In this document: piece after piece, positions 1 through 8,639 of the stretch
How the letters are laid out: every line of letters begins with the position of its first letter
How positions within the stretch are numbered: position 1 is the stretch's first letter
Source: an uncultured Pelagibacteraceae bacterium
GTDB lineage: Bacteria > Pseudomonadota > Alphaproteobacteria > Pelagibacterales > Pelagibacteraceae
Reading direction: 5' to 3'
DNA: 33,399 bases
NCBI GenBank assembly: GCA_902583645.1
Contig: CACHWQ010000012.1
Coordinates: 1-33,399, forward strand
Notes under the pieces: generated by a model
Seen by the model: only the letters and a program-made list of their open reading frames with translations
Told to the model about the DNA's origin: nothing
The model's database searches: none
Made by a program: the position numbers and the translations under genes

Positions 1-665
1 TTCCAAATTTCCTCTCCATTAATTAAAGAATAACAACGTAAGACATTATTTGTATCCACAACATAAAATTTATTTTTAAAAATTTTTATTTGTGAATTAT
101 ACGGTGAGTTATTGTATTTTACCCATAACAATTCACCAGTTTTTACATTTATCGCAAAATATTTAGCGATTGTATCGACTACAATCAGTGTGTCTTCATA
201 AGCAGAGAAAAATAAAACTGGATTCAATTTTTTTTCAACTTTTGTATAATAATTTTTTTTCCAAAGTAGTTTGGAACTTTCGTCAAATTTTAAAATAGTA
301 CCTTTGTTATCAAAAAACATAATATTATTTTTGTGTATTATAATTTCTGGTTCATACTCATCAAATTTTTCAATCTTTGAAAATTTATATCTTGAAATAC
401 TTTTCAATTTTCCATTATAATTTGTTCTACCTATATTATTATCAAGGCTATTTGATGGGTATTTTTCGTTTAATAAATTAGATAAATTAATTTCTAAATT
501 CTTATTAATTTCTTTAAGTAAAATTTCTTCTTTTTTCGTAATTTGCTTAATACTTAATATTTTTTGCTCATTACTAATATTTCTTTTAGACCAAAATGAC
601 GATTCTGAATTAAGTGAACACGAAACCAGAAATAATAATAATAATTGTATAATTATTTTATTCAC
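1..665 (-). CDS. bamB: BamB-like outer-membrane assembly lipoprotein (3' end cut by window)
   Basis: About 221 codons are visible; the C-terminus lies beyond base 1. I choose a GTG start at 665, giving an N-terminus with a hydrophobic stretch ending in a lipobox (LVSC), so the protein is probably an outer-membrane-anchored lipoprotein. Further on, repeats such as GTILKFDESSKLLWKKN and NVKTGELLWVKYN are typical of PQQ/WD-like beta-propeller blades, as in BamB, a subunit of the BAM complex that inserts outer-membrane proteins. The start overlaps the end of the upstream gene by 8 bases (GTGAATAA), indicating translational coupling. YfgM-BamB order is common in proteobacteria, often followed by der, which would lie off the window. 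The BamB call rests on the lipobox, propeller repeats and neighbour; another PQQ-repeat lipoprotein is possible. Confidence 0.75.
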   Translation of the reverse strand, partial: MNKIIIQLLLLFLVSCSLNSESSFWSKRNISNEQKILSIKQITKKEEILLKEINKNLEINLSNLLNEKYPSNSLDNNIGRTNYNGKLKSISRYKFSKIEKFDEYEPEIIIHKNNIMFFDNKGTILKFDESSKLLWKKNYYTKVEKKLNPVLFFSAYEDTLIVVDTIAKYFAINVKTGELLWVKYNNSPYNSQIKIFKNKFYVVDTNNVLRCYSLINGEEIW

Positions 666-1305
666 TAAAATCTCTAGTAAGTTTTTTTTGTGCTTCTAGT
701 TTTATCTCAGAATTGCTATTCTCGTAATTTATAATTTCATTAAGTAGTTTTTTAGATTCTGCTTTATTTTTTTTAGAGTAAAAATATTCTGCCAATAAAA
801 ATAGCGAATGTGACTTCCAAATACTTTCAGAGTTCATTATTGGCCTTAAAATTTCTACTAAATCTACTTCATCTTCAAAATTGGAATTAAATATTGCTTT
901 TTTGTAAATGTTTAAATTTTTAATTTCTTTTTCCAAAGGATTTATACTAATAACTATATCAAAATACTTATTTATTTGATTTTTTTCACTTATCAACTCG
1001 TTATCCAAAATAAAATATAGAGCCAATGGTGAATATGTCGAGTTTTTTTTCTCTATAATTTTGATCAACTCTTTAGTTGATTGTTCGGTGCTTTGCAGAT
1101 TCTGAAAATTATTTACAATATTGTTATATTTTTCTGCAAGTTTAATTTGGTTTCTTGATTTAATTTCTACATATACAAAGTAAGCTAATACTAAAATTAT
1201 TATAGCCGATATCAAAAAGATTATATATTTTCTATTTTTTGAAAAAAAATTTTTAAATTTTTGTCTTCTTGCACTTTCATTTATAATCTGTATTTCTTCA
1301 TCCAT
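658..1305 (-). CDS. YfgM-like single-pass membrane protein with TPR-like periplasmic domain
   Basis: A 215-residue protein with a charged cytoplasmic N-terminus (1-25), one transmembrane helix (about 27-46) and a helical, Lys/Glu/Asn-rich remainder. The pattern (short cytosolic tail, one TM, alpha-helical TPR_21-like domain of about 160 residues) matches YfgM, an ancillary SecYEG/BAM-associated periplasmic chaperone. The sequence is strongly AT-driven and individual TPR motifs are not crisp, so the call rests on topology, length and position immediately before a BamB-like gene. It starts only 3 bases after the aconitase stop and overlaps the bamB start by 8 bases, so the three genes probably form one transcript. 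Confidence 0.65.
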   Translation of the reverse strand: MDEEIQIINESARRQKFKNFFSKNRKYIIFLISAIIILVLAYFVYVEIKSRNQIKLAEKYNNIVNNFQNLQSTEQSTKELIKIIEKKNSTYSPLALYFILDNELISEKNQINKYFDIVISINPLEKEIKNLNIYKKAIFNSNFEDEVDLVEILRPIMNSESIWKSHSLFLLAEYFYSKKNKAESKKLLNEIINYENSNSEIKLEAQKKLTRDFSE

Positions 1306-1308
1306 AAT

Positions 1309-3978
1309 TTACATCATGTTTCTTAAAACAAATTGAAGAATTCCACCATTTTTATAATATTCAAGTTCATTTTTTGTATCTATTCGGCATAATGTTTGGG
1401 TTTTTTTAATATCTCCTGATTGATATTTTATTTCTACCTCAATTTTGTCTGAAGGGTTTATTCCATTTTCAATTTTCAAAATCGAAATTAATTCAGAACC
1501 AATTAAGCTAAGTTTTTTTCTATCAACCCCACTCATAAATTGCAAAGGTAGTATACCCATACCTATCAGATTCGATCTATGTATTCTTTCAAAACTTTCA
1601 GCTATCACAGCTTTAATACCTAAAAGTTTTGTGCCTTTTGCTGCCCAATCCCTTGATGAACCTGTGCCATATTCCTTTCCACCAATTACTATCAAATCGG
1701 TACCTCTTTTTTTATACTCAACAACTGCATCATATATTGAAACTACTTTGCCTTCTGGGTAAAGTTTTGTAAATCCACCTTCTGTACCTGGTGCTATCTC
1801 ATTTCTAATTCTAATATTTGCAAAAGTCCCTCTCATCATTACTTCGTGGTTTCCTCTTCTTGAGCCATATGAATTATAATCTTTTGGTAAAACTTGATGT
1901 TTCATAAAATACTCACCTGTTGGACTATCTTTTTGAATAGATCCAGCTGGTGAAATATGATCGGTTGTAACCATGTCTCCTAAAATTAACAATGGTCTAG
2001 CATCTTTAATTTCCTTGAAGCCCTCAGGCTTATCTGAAAGAGAGTCAAAGAAAGGTGGTTTTTTAACATATGTAGAACTTTCGTCCCAATTATAAATACT
2101 AGTTTTATCTGTTTTAATTTTCTGCCATTGTGTTGGTCCCAGGGATACATTTGAATATCTTTTAACAAACATTTCGGGATTTAAAGATTTGTTTAGTGTC
2201 TCTTCTATTTCTTTGTTCGTGGGCCAAATATCTTTAAGAAAAATGTCTTTACCATCTTTATTTTTGCCTAGAGAGTCTTTATATAAATCAACTCCCATGT
2301 GACCAGCCAGTGCATATGCAACAACTAAAGGAGGTGATGCTAAATAATTTGCTTTGATATGTGGTGATATCCTTCCCTCAAAGTTTCTATTACCTGACAA
2401 AACAGAGACAGCATATAGATTTTTACTTTCTATAGCTTTTACAATGTTGTCATTTAATGGACCAGAGTTTCCTATACATGTAGTACAACCATATCCAACC
2501 AAATTAAAACCAAGTATATCTAAATATTTATTCAAACCAGCTTTTTCTAAATAGTCTGTCACAACTTGTGAACCAGGAGCTAAAGAGGTTTTAACCCAAG
2601 GTTTAGTTTTTAGACCAAGCTCAACTGCTTTTTTTGCAAGCAATCCTGCGCCAATTAAAACATTTGGATTTGAAGTATTGGTGCATGAAGTGATTGCTGC
2701 AATTAATATTGATCCATCTTCAATTTTGAAATCCGTTTTTTCAACATTTGAATGATTTTTTTGATCTCTACCCGTGGCATCTTTAAATACTTTTTTAAAA
2801 TTTTCTGAAGCCTCATTCAATAAAACTTTATCTTGTGGTCTTTTTGGACCAGATATAGTTGGAACTACTTTTGACATATCAAGCGAAATTGTGTCAGTAA
2901 ATTCTATATCTTCACTTGTCCAAAGACCTTGTGCTTTAGTATATTCCTCAACTATTTTAACTTCTTTTTCATCCCTTCCTGAGAATTTTAAATATTTCAA
3001 AGTTTCTTTATCTACTGGAAAAAAACCACAAGTAGCTCCATACTCTGGAGCCATATTTGCAATAGTTGCTCGATCTGCTAAAGATAAATTTTTTAATCCG
3101 TCACCAAAAAACTCAACAAATTTTCCAACTACATTTTTGTCTCTTAACATTTTAACAACAGTCAAAACTAAATCTGTTGCAGTGGTTCCTTCTGGTAGTT
3201 TATTTTTAACCTCAAATCCAATAACTTCAGGTATTAGCATTGATATTGGCTGACCCAGCATTCCCGCTTCTGCTTCAATACCTCCAACTCCCCATCCAAG
3301 AACAGATAAACCATTTACCATGGTTGTATGGCTATCTGTTCCAACCAAGGTATCCGGAAATAAGTATTCATCATTTTTGAAAGTTTCTTTCCAGACGACT
3401 TTTGATAAATATTCTAGATTTACTTGATGACAAATTCCTGTTCCTGGTGGAACAATTCTAAAATTATTAAATGCCTGCTGTCCCCATTTTAAAAAGGAAT
3501 ATCTTTCACCATTTCTTTCGAATTCAATATCTACATTTTTTTCAAAGGAATCTGATTTAGCTGATTGATCTACTTGAACTGAATGATCTATCACCAAGTC
3601 GACCGAAGAAAGTGGATTTATCTTTTTAGGATCTTTATTTTTTTCTTTAACAGCCTCTCTCATGGCAGCAAGGTCCGCAACCGCGGGTATTCCTGTATAG
3701 TCTTGTAGTAAAACTCTTGCGGGTCTATATGCTATTTCTGTATTAGATTTTTTTTCCTTTAACCAATTTTTAACTGCTTCAATTTGTTTTCGTGTTACTG
3801 TTAAATCATCCTCATATCTTAGTAAATTTTCAAGAAGTACTTTTAAAGATTTTGGAAGTCTAGATATACCTGATAATCCATTTTTTTCTGCTTCATTGAG
3901 TGAATAATACTTATAATCTTTAGAATTTATATTTAATGTATTTAAAGATTTATAAGAATTTTTATTACCTGGTTTCAT
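1309..3978 (-). CDS. acnA: Aconitate hydratase (AcnA/IRP-type)
   Basis: An 889-residue monomeric aconitase that interconverts citrate and isocitrate in the TCA cycle. The three [4Fe-4S] ligands are visible: Cys432 in SCTNTS, and Cys498 and Cys501 in GCTTCIG, spaced as in E. coli AcnA. The N-terminal part holds DSHTTMVNGL and GWGVGGIEAE. The C-terminal swivel domain (about 660-889) has KEYGTGSSRDWAAKG, with the substrate-binding Ser/Arg motif. Length and domain order fit the AcnA/IRP1 family rather than AcnB. It is the first gene of the acnA-yfgM-bamB run; only 43 bases separate it from the LysE-type gene upstream. No frameshift or missing motif was seen. Confidence 0.97.
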   Translation of the reverse strand: MKPGNKNSYKSLNTLNINSKDYKYYSLNEAEKNGLSGISRLPKSLKVLLENLLRYEDDLTVTRKQIEAVKNWLKEKKSNTEIAYRPARVLLQDYTGIPAVADLAAMREAVKEKNKDPKKINPLSSVDLVIDHSVQVDQSAKSDSFEKNVDIEFERNGERYSFLKWGQQAFNNFRIVPPGTGICHQVNLEYLSKVVWKETFKNDEYLFPDTLVGTDSHTTMVNGLSVLGWGVGGIEAEAGMLGQPISMLIPEVIGFEVKNKLPEGTTATDLVLTVVKMLRDKNVVGKFVEFFGDGLKNLSLADRATIANMAPEYGATCGFFPVDKETLKYLKFSGRDEKEVKIVEEYTKAQGLWTSEDIEFTDTISLDMSKVVPTISGPKRPQDKVLLNEASENFKKVFKDATGRDQKNHSNVEKTDFKIEDGSILIAAITSCTNTSNPNVLIGAGLLAKKAVELGLKTKPWVKTSLAPGSQVVTDYLEKAGLNKYLDILGFNLVGYGCTTCIGNSGPLNDNIVKAIESKNLYAVSVLSGNRNFEGRISPHIKANYLASPPLVVAYALAGHMGVDLYKDSLGKNKDGKDIFLKDIWPTNKEIEETLNKSLNPEMFVKRYSNVSLGPTQWQKIKTDKTSIYNWDESSTYVKKPPFFDSLSDKPEGFKEIKDARPLLILGDMVTTDHISPAGSIQKDSPTGEYFMKHQVLPKDYNSYGSRRGNHEVMMRGTFANIRIRNEIAPGTEGGFTKLYPEGKVVSIYDAVVEYKKRGTDLIVIGGKEYGTGSSRDWAAKGTKLLGIKAVIAESFERIHRSNLIGMGILPLQFMSGVDRKKLSLIGSELISILKIENGINPSDKIEVEIKYQSGDIKKTQTLCRIDTKNELEYYKNGGILQFVLRNMM

Positions 3979-4021
3979 AAGTCATATCTTATAGATTATT
4001 AAGTCCTAATTATGTATTAAA

Positions 4022-4612
4022 TTATAGATAAAATGTTCCAATACAAGCCAATAAAAGTGAAGCCATAACATAATTAAAGATTTTAATAAATTTCTCATTT
4101 GTCGCAAATCTTCTGAAAAATTTACCCACAAATGTCCAAAAAGTAATACTGATTAACGCACAAATAAATGATACTAGGATGACCCAAAATGAATAATTAA
4201 AAAAATTATTACCACTCTCTACATATGTAGACACGATAATAATTCCTACAATTACCCCTTTGGGATTTAAAAACTGAAAAAAAAATGTATCAAAAAACTT
4301 AACTGGATTTTCTTTTTTGTTTTCTGTTTGATTTTTTGAAAATGCTATTTTGTAAGCTAAATAGATAAGAAATAGTGATCCAGAAATTTTAAGTATTTCT
4401 TGTAATAAAGGATAAATTTTAAATACATTGATTAGTCCAAAATTAAGTACACAAACCATTGTAGTAAATCCAAAGATTACACCAAACATGTGTGGAAAAG
4501 TTTTTATTACTCCAAAGTTAAAACCAGAATAAGATGCAACTATATTATTTGGACCAGGCGAACAACTTGTTCCTAGCATAAATAATGATAATGACAGTAA
4601 CTCTGGATGCAT
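4022..4612 (-). CDS. LysE/RhtB-family amino-acid exporter
   Basis: A 196-residue, very hydrophobic protein with about six predicted membrane segments. The N-terminus carries the family hallmark SPGPNN (about residues 18-23), followed by a Gly-rich second helix; the middle has a short hydrophilic loop rich in Lys/Asn and then FLNPKG, another LysE/RhtB signature. Members export amino acids or derivatives (lysine, threonine, homoserine lactone) across the inner membrane; the substrate cannot be told from sequence. It follows the csaA-like gene after 3 bases and is probably co-transcribed with it. Confidence 0.88.
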   Translation of the reverse strand: MHPELLSLSLFMLGTSCSPGPNNIVASYSGFNFGVIKTFPHMFGVIFGFTTMVCVLNFGLINVFKIYPLLQEILKISGSLFLIYLAYKIAFSKNQTENKKENPVKFFDTFFFQFLNPKGVIVGIIIVSTYVESGNNFFNYSFWVILVSFICALISITFWTFVGKFFRRFATNEKFIKIFNYVMASLLLACIGTFYL

Positions 4613-4615
4613 ATT

Positions 4616-4957
4616 TTATGCTATTGGCAATCCATTTTCAGCTTTTTGAGATGGATGAACTAAAGTTACTTTTCCTTCTTGATCAATTGATCCTAAAATT
4701 AGCACTTGGGAAATTACCCCGGCAATATTTTTTTCTGGAAAATTACATACTCCTATAACTTGTTTTCCAATTAAATTATCTTTGTTGTAAAAATGTGTTA
4801 TTTGTGCTGAGGATTGTTTAACTCCAATATCATTTCCAAAATCAACTTTAAGAACTAATGAAGGTTTTCTTGCTTTTTCATTTTTTTCAACAGATATTAT
4901 TGTCCCTAGACGTATGTCTATCTTTTGAAAATCATCATAGGTTATTTGTTCTTTCAT
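4616..4957 (-). CDS. csaA: CsaA-like tRNA-binding-domain protein
   Basis: A 113-residue protein made almost entirely of one tRNA-binding OB fold, the domain also found at the C-terminus of MetRS and the N-terminus of PheT. Visible family features are FQKIDIRLGTI near the start, KVDFG, the ITHFY segment, KQVIGVCNFP in the centre and the C-terminal HPSQKAENGLPIA tail. CsaA is described as a small dimeric secretion-related chaperone that also binds tRNA; the physiological role outside Bacillus is uncertain. It is divergent from the argE-like gene with only 24 bases between the two start codons, so the promoters must overlap. Confidence 0.88.
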   Translation of the reverse strand: MKEQITYDDFQKIDIRLGTIISVEKNEKARKPSLVLKVDFGNDIGVKQSSAQITHFYNKDNLIGKQVIGVCNFPEKNIAGVISQVLILGSIDQEGKVTLVHPSQKAENGLPIA

Positions 4958-4981
4958 AATAATAATATATAATCAGTTGTA

Positions 4982-6160
4982 ATGAAAATAGATAACATAT
5001 TATTTGAAAAATCAATAAAGATTCTTAAAGATCTTATATCTTTTAAAACAATTTCGGGTGAAAATAATTCATCTTTAATAAATTATTGCGAAGATATACT
5101 TACAAAGTGTGGCGCTTCATCTTTCAAGGTTTTTGATGATGAAAAAAAAAGAGTAAATCTTTTTGCGACGTTAAAAGCAAAAAAACCAAATGGGAAAGTG
5201 CCTATAATTTTATCAGGACACACAGATGTGGTACCTGTATCTAAAGGTTGGTCAACAGATCCTTTTATTGCAGAGATAAAAGATGACAAATTATATGGCA
5301 GAGGTTCTTGTGACATGAAAGGTTTTCTAGCTTGTTCATTGGCTTTTGCTGAAACATTTTCAAAATCAAATCTTTCAAGAGATATTCACTTCTCACTAAC
5401 CTTTGATGAGGAAACTGCATGCATAGGTGCTCCTTTGTTAATTAAGGAACTAAAAAAAAGAAAAATTACAAATGGGATTTGTATTGTGGGTGAACCTACA
5501 GAAATGAAAATTATAGACTCTCACAAAGCATGTTATGAGTATACAACTTTTTTTGAAGGTCTTGCTGGTCATAGTTCTAAACCAGATGAAGGTGTGAATG
5601 CAGCCGAATATGCATCAAAATATGTTAATAAACTAATGTCTTTAAGAAACGATTTAATTAATAGAAAACCAAAAGACTCAATATTTACTCCAGCCTATTC
5701 AACGCTATCGATTGGTGGTATTTTTGGAGGAATTGCACACAATGTTATAGCTGATAAATGTCATGTCAATTGGGAAACCAGACCTATTAATAAAGAGGAT
5801 GGTATTTTTTTAAACAGTGAAATTGATAAATATGCTGAAATTCTTTTATCGGAAATGAAAAAAAAATATCCAGATGCATCTATAAAAAAAAAAATAATCG
5901 GAGAAATAATCGGATTTCATAGAGTAAATGATTCAAAAGCTTGTGAATTTGTATCTAGTATTACAGGAGATAATTCTAGAGAAGTCGTGTCCTTTGGAAC
6001 AGAGGCAGGATTATTTCAAGAAATTGGAATAAGTACAGTTGTGTGTGGACCTGGCTCAATAGAACAAGCTCATAAAATTGATGAATTTATCAAATTAAAT
6101 GAAATTAAAAAATGTTTAACTTTTTTAGAAGGTGTAAAAGAGAAATCAGTAGTTAATTAA
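4982..6160 (+). CDS. argE: Acetylornithine deacetylase (ArgE-like M20 metallopeptidase)
   Basis: A 392-residue M20-family enzyme. ArgE removes acetyl from N2-acetylornithine to give ornithine for arginine synthesis in the cytosol. The di-zinc site is intact: His80 and catalytic Asp82 in GHTDVVPV, Asp111 in GRGSCDMKG, catalytic Glu143/Glu144 in FDEET, Glu171 in VGEPTEM, and a late His in QAHKIDEF. The lid (dimerisation) domain sits between about 180 and 290 with GHSSKPDEGVNA. Length and motifs fit the alphaproteobacterial ArgE group; succinyl-diaminopimelate desuccinylase (DapE) and other M20 amidohydrolases are the main alternatives. The stop codon overlaps that of the convergent aldehyde dehydrogenase by 4 bases. 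Confidence 0.85.
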   Translation: MKIDNILFEKSIKILKDLISFKTISGENNSSLINYCEDILTKCGASSFKVFDDEKKRVNLFATLKAKKPNGKVPIILSGHTDVVPVSKGWSTDPFIAEIKDDKLYGRGSCDMKGFLACSLAFAETFSKSNLSRDIHFSLTFDEETACIGAPLLIKELKKRKITNGICIVGEPTEMKIIDSHKACYEYTTFFEGLAGHSSKPDEGVNAAEYASKYVNKLMSLRNDLINRKPKDSIFTPAYSTLSIGGIFGGIAHNVIADKCHVNWETRPINKEDGIFLNSEIDKYAEILLSEMKKKYPDASIKKKIIGEIIGFHRVNDSKACEFVSSITGDNSREVVSFGTEAGLFQEIGISTVVCGPGSIEQAHKIDEFIKLNEIKKCLTFLEGVKEKSVVN

Positions 6161-7590
6161 CTCCACCCACCAACAGATTTTACTTCTAAAAATTCTAGAA
6201 GACCGTCTTTTCCGGCTTCTCTTCCAATACCTGAATGTTTAAATCCACCAAATGGTGCATCAACCGCAATACCTGCACCGTTTACATCAACCATTCCTGA
6301 TCTAAGTTTTCTTGCTACCCTATGTACTTTATTTTGGTCTTGAGTTTGTATGTAGTTTGTTAATCCATATGTCGTATCATTTGCAATCTTAATTGCTTCC
6401 TCTTCGCTCTCAAAAGGAATAACAGATAAAACTGGTCCAAATATTTCTGTTTGTGCTATTTCCATCTGATTATTTACATCTGCAAAAACAGTTGGCTTTA
6501 TATAATAACCTTTTGTTAAACCATCAGGCTTACCAAGTCCTCCTGCAACCAATTTTGCTCCTTCGTCTATACCTTTTTTAATCAATCCTTGGATCTTGTT
6601 ATACTGAGTTTCAGATATTACTGGTCCAATATGATCTCCTTCTTTGTTTGGGTTATCTACTTTAAAATCGTTTGCAAATTTAATTAGTCTATTTACTGTT
6701 TCTTTATAAATTGATTTTTCAACCAACATTCTGGTTGGAGCATTACATGATTGACCAGAATTTCTAAAACATCTTGTTGCTCCTCTTTCCACTGCTTCAG
6801 GATCAGCATCTTTGAAAACAATATTTGCACCCTTGCCACCCAATTCAAGACTAACTCTTTTAAAATCATTTGCTGCATTTTTTGATATTAGAGCCCCTGC
6901 TCTAGTTGATCCTGTAAAAGAAACCATGTTTACATCTGGATGACTGGTTAAAGCATTTCCTGTGGTTTCCCCATCGCCGTTGACTAAATTAAATACACCT
7001 TCTGGAAATTTAGTTTCATCAATTATTTCTGCGAGGATCATAGACGATAGTGGGGCTAATTCTGATGGTTTTAAAATCATTGTACATCCAGTAGCTAATG
7101 CTGGCATAACTTTCAAGCAAACTTGGTTCATAGGCCAATTCCATGGGGTTATTAAAGCACAAACTCCTTTTGGTTCATAAATTAATCTTTGATTAGGGGC
7201 ATGATCACCTAATGGTTTTTCAAATTCAAATTCTTTTAAATACCTTATAAAAGATTTCATATGGCTCGCTCCAGTACCAGCTTGAAGTTTGGTCGCAAAA
7301 TCTTTCGGAGCACCCATTTCAACGGTTATAGCATTGGCAAAGTCTGCCCATCTTTTTTTATAATTAGCGTAGAGTGTTTCTAAAAGTTTTAATCTTTCTT
7401 CTTTTGATGTAAATGCCCAACTTTCAAAAGCATTTTTTGCAGCTTGAACTGCTGCATCAATATCTTCTTTACTACCTATAGATATAACAGCACAATTTTC
7501 TTCTGTTGATGGGTCAATAACAAAGCAATCTTTTTCTTTTATAGGGTCAGTCCATTTTCCATTAATGTAGAATTTTTTCTTATTTAACAT
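6157..7590 (-). CDS. NAD(P)-dependent aldehyde dehydrogenase
   Basis: A 477-residue ALDH-superfamily enzyme that oxidises an aldehyde to a carboxylate. The catalytic set is complete: Asn151 in PWNWP, the FTGSTRAG nucleotide-binding turn, general base Glu249 in ELGGKGAN and nucleophile Cys282 in GQSCNAP; the C-terminal domain has EIFGPVLSV and PFGGFKHSGIGRE. Full length with no break. It lies 23 bases after the ureohydrolase gene on the same strand, so the natural guess is an aminoaldehyde or semialdehyde arising after removal of urea (for example 4-aminobutanal after agmatine and putrescine). No motif fixes the substrate, so betaine-aldehyde or succinate-semialdehyde activity cannot be excluded. 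Confidence 0.92.
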   Translation of the reverse strand: MLNKKKFYINGKWTDPIKEKDCFVIDPSTEENCAVISIGSKEDIDAAVQAAKNAFESWAFTSKEERLKLLETLYANYKKRWADFANAITVEMGAPKDFATKLQAGTGASHMKSFIRYLKEFEFEKPLGDHAPNQRLIYEPKGVCALITPWNWPMNQVCLKVMPALATGCTMILKPSELAPLSSMILAEIIDETKFPEGVFNLVNGDGETTGNALTSHPDVNMVSFTGSTRAGALISKNAANDFKRVSLELGGKGANIVFKDADPEAVERGATRCFRNSGQSCNAPTRMLVEKSIYKETVNRLIKFANDFKVDNPNKEGDHIGPVISETQYNKIQGLIKKGIDEGAKLVAGGLGKPDGLTKGYYIKPTVFADVNNQMEIAQTEIFGPVLSVIPFESEEEAIKIANDTTYGLTNYIQTQDQNKVHRVARKLRSGMVDVNGAGIAVDAPFGGFKHSGIGREAGKDGLLEFLEVKSVGGWS

Positions 7591-7613
7591 ATTTAAAATA
7601 TTTAAAAACTAAC

Positions 7614-8573
7614 CTATCTTTTTACTTTTGCAAACAAGTTTGTAAGTTCGTACACAATCGTTGCAGCTGCTAGTGAAGTAACTTCTGCATGATCATATGC
7701 TGGTGCAACTTCTACTACATCTGCAGATATAAGTTTTATTCCTGATAATCCTCTTAATACATTAACCATTTCTCTAGTTGTCATTCCTGCGATTTCTGGA
7801 GTACCCGTTCCTGGTGCATAAGCTGGGTCAAGAACATCTATATCAATAGATAAATATAAAGGATTATTTCCTACTCTTTTTTTTATTCTATCTGCAATTT
7901 TATCTACACCTTGTGACTGAAATTCATCACAATGAATTATTTTAAAACCAAAGCTTTCATCATTTTTCAAATCCTCTCTGCTATAAAGTGGTCCTCGAAT
8001 ACCAACATGCATTGATGAATCATCTAAAAATAAATTTTCTTCTCTTGCTCTTCTAAAAGGTGTTCCATGTGTATAAGGAGCTCCAAAATATGTATCCCAA
8101 GTATCTAAGTGTGCATCAAAATGCACTAGAGCAACAGGTCCATTATTTAATTTATTCATTGCTCTTAATAAAGGGAATGCAATTGTATGATCTCCACCCA
8201 AACTTATTATACCTTTGGTTTTTTTTAGTAAATCTAAAGCTCCAGCCTCAATTTGTTTTATTGCTTCATCTATATTAAAAGGATTGCAAGTGATATCTCC
8301 TGCATCCGCAACTTGTTGAACTTTAAATGGTTCGATATCATAATTAGGATGATAATTTGTTCTTAAATGTCTTGATGCCTGTCTTATACTTTGTGGACCA
8401 AATCTCGCGCCAGGTCTGTAACTAGTTCCAGCATCAAAAGGAATGCCAACTATTGCAACATCACAACTTCCTACGTCCCTTAATTCTGGTAATCTTGCAA
8501 AAGTACTTGGACCTGCAAATCGAGGAACTTTTGTTCCACTAATCGGTTGTATTGGTTCTTTTTTTTTTGTCAT
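7614..8573 (-). CDS. speB: Agmatinase-family ureohydrolase
   Basis: A 319-residue arginase/agmatinase-fold enzyme that releases urea from a guanidino compound. All six metal ligands are present: His129 (GGDHT), Asp153, His155 and Asp157 (HFDAHLD), Asp244 and Asp246 (SIDIDVLDP). The stretch HGTPFRRAREE (169-179), in the substrate-specificity loop, is typical of the alphaproteobacterial agmatinase-like clade that also contains guanidinobutyrases, guanidinopropionases and guanidine hydrolases, so agmatine is only the default substrate. It is the first gene of a two-gene unit with the aldehyde dehydrogenase and is divergent from an exported HExxH protein. The speB symbol is given by family membership rather than proven specificity. 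Confidence 0.85.
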   Translation of the reverse strand: MTKKKEPIQPISGTKVPRFAGPSTFARLPELRDVGSCDVAIVGIPFDAGTSYRPGARFGPQSIRQASRHLRTNYHPNYDIEPFKVQQVADAGDITCNPFNIDEAIKQIEAGALDLLKKTKGIISLGGDHTIAFPLLRAMNKLNNGPVALVHFDAHLDTWDTYFGAPYTHGTPFRRAREENLFLDDSSMHVGIRGPLYSREDLKNDESFGFKIIHCDEFQSQGVDKIADRIKKRVGNNPLYLSIDIDVLDPAYAPGTGTPEIAGMTTREMVNVLRGLSGIKLISADVVEVAPAYDHAEVTSLAAATIVYELTNLFAKVKR

Positions 8574-8593
8574 TAATTTTATTTATAAAATTA
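8574..8593. repeat. AT-only inverted repeat in divergent promoter gap
   Basis: TAATTTTA (8574-8581) and TAAAATTA (8586-8593) form a perfect dyad with a four-base loop, directly before the ureohydrolase start codon and in the 66-bp gap shared with the HExxH gene. It could be an operator, but AT-only dyads are common at this base composition. Confidence 0.25.
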
Positions 8594-8639
8594 AATGTAC
8601 CACAACTAAATTAAATCGAATATCATTTATGTTTTCAAA

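Noticed and set aside
2774..3253. 159-codon plus-strand reading frame inside aconitase
   Set aside because: It is antisense to an intact, highly conserved acnA and has no family motif; the frame is open by chance.
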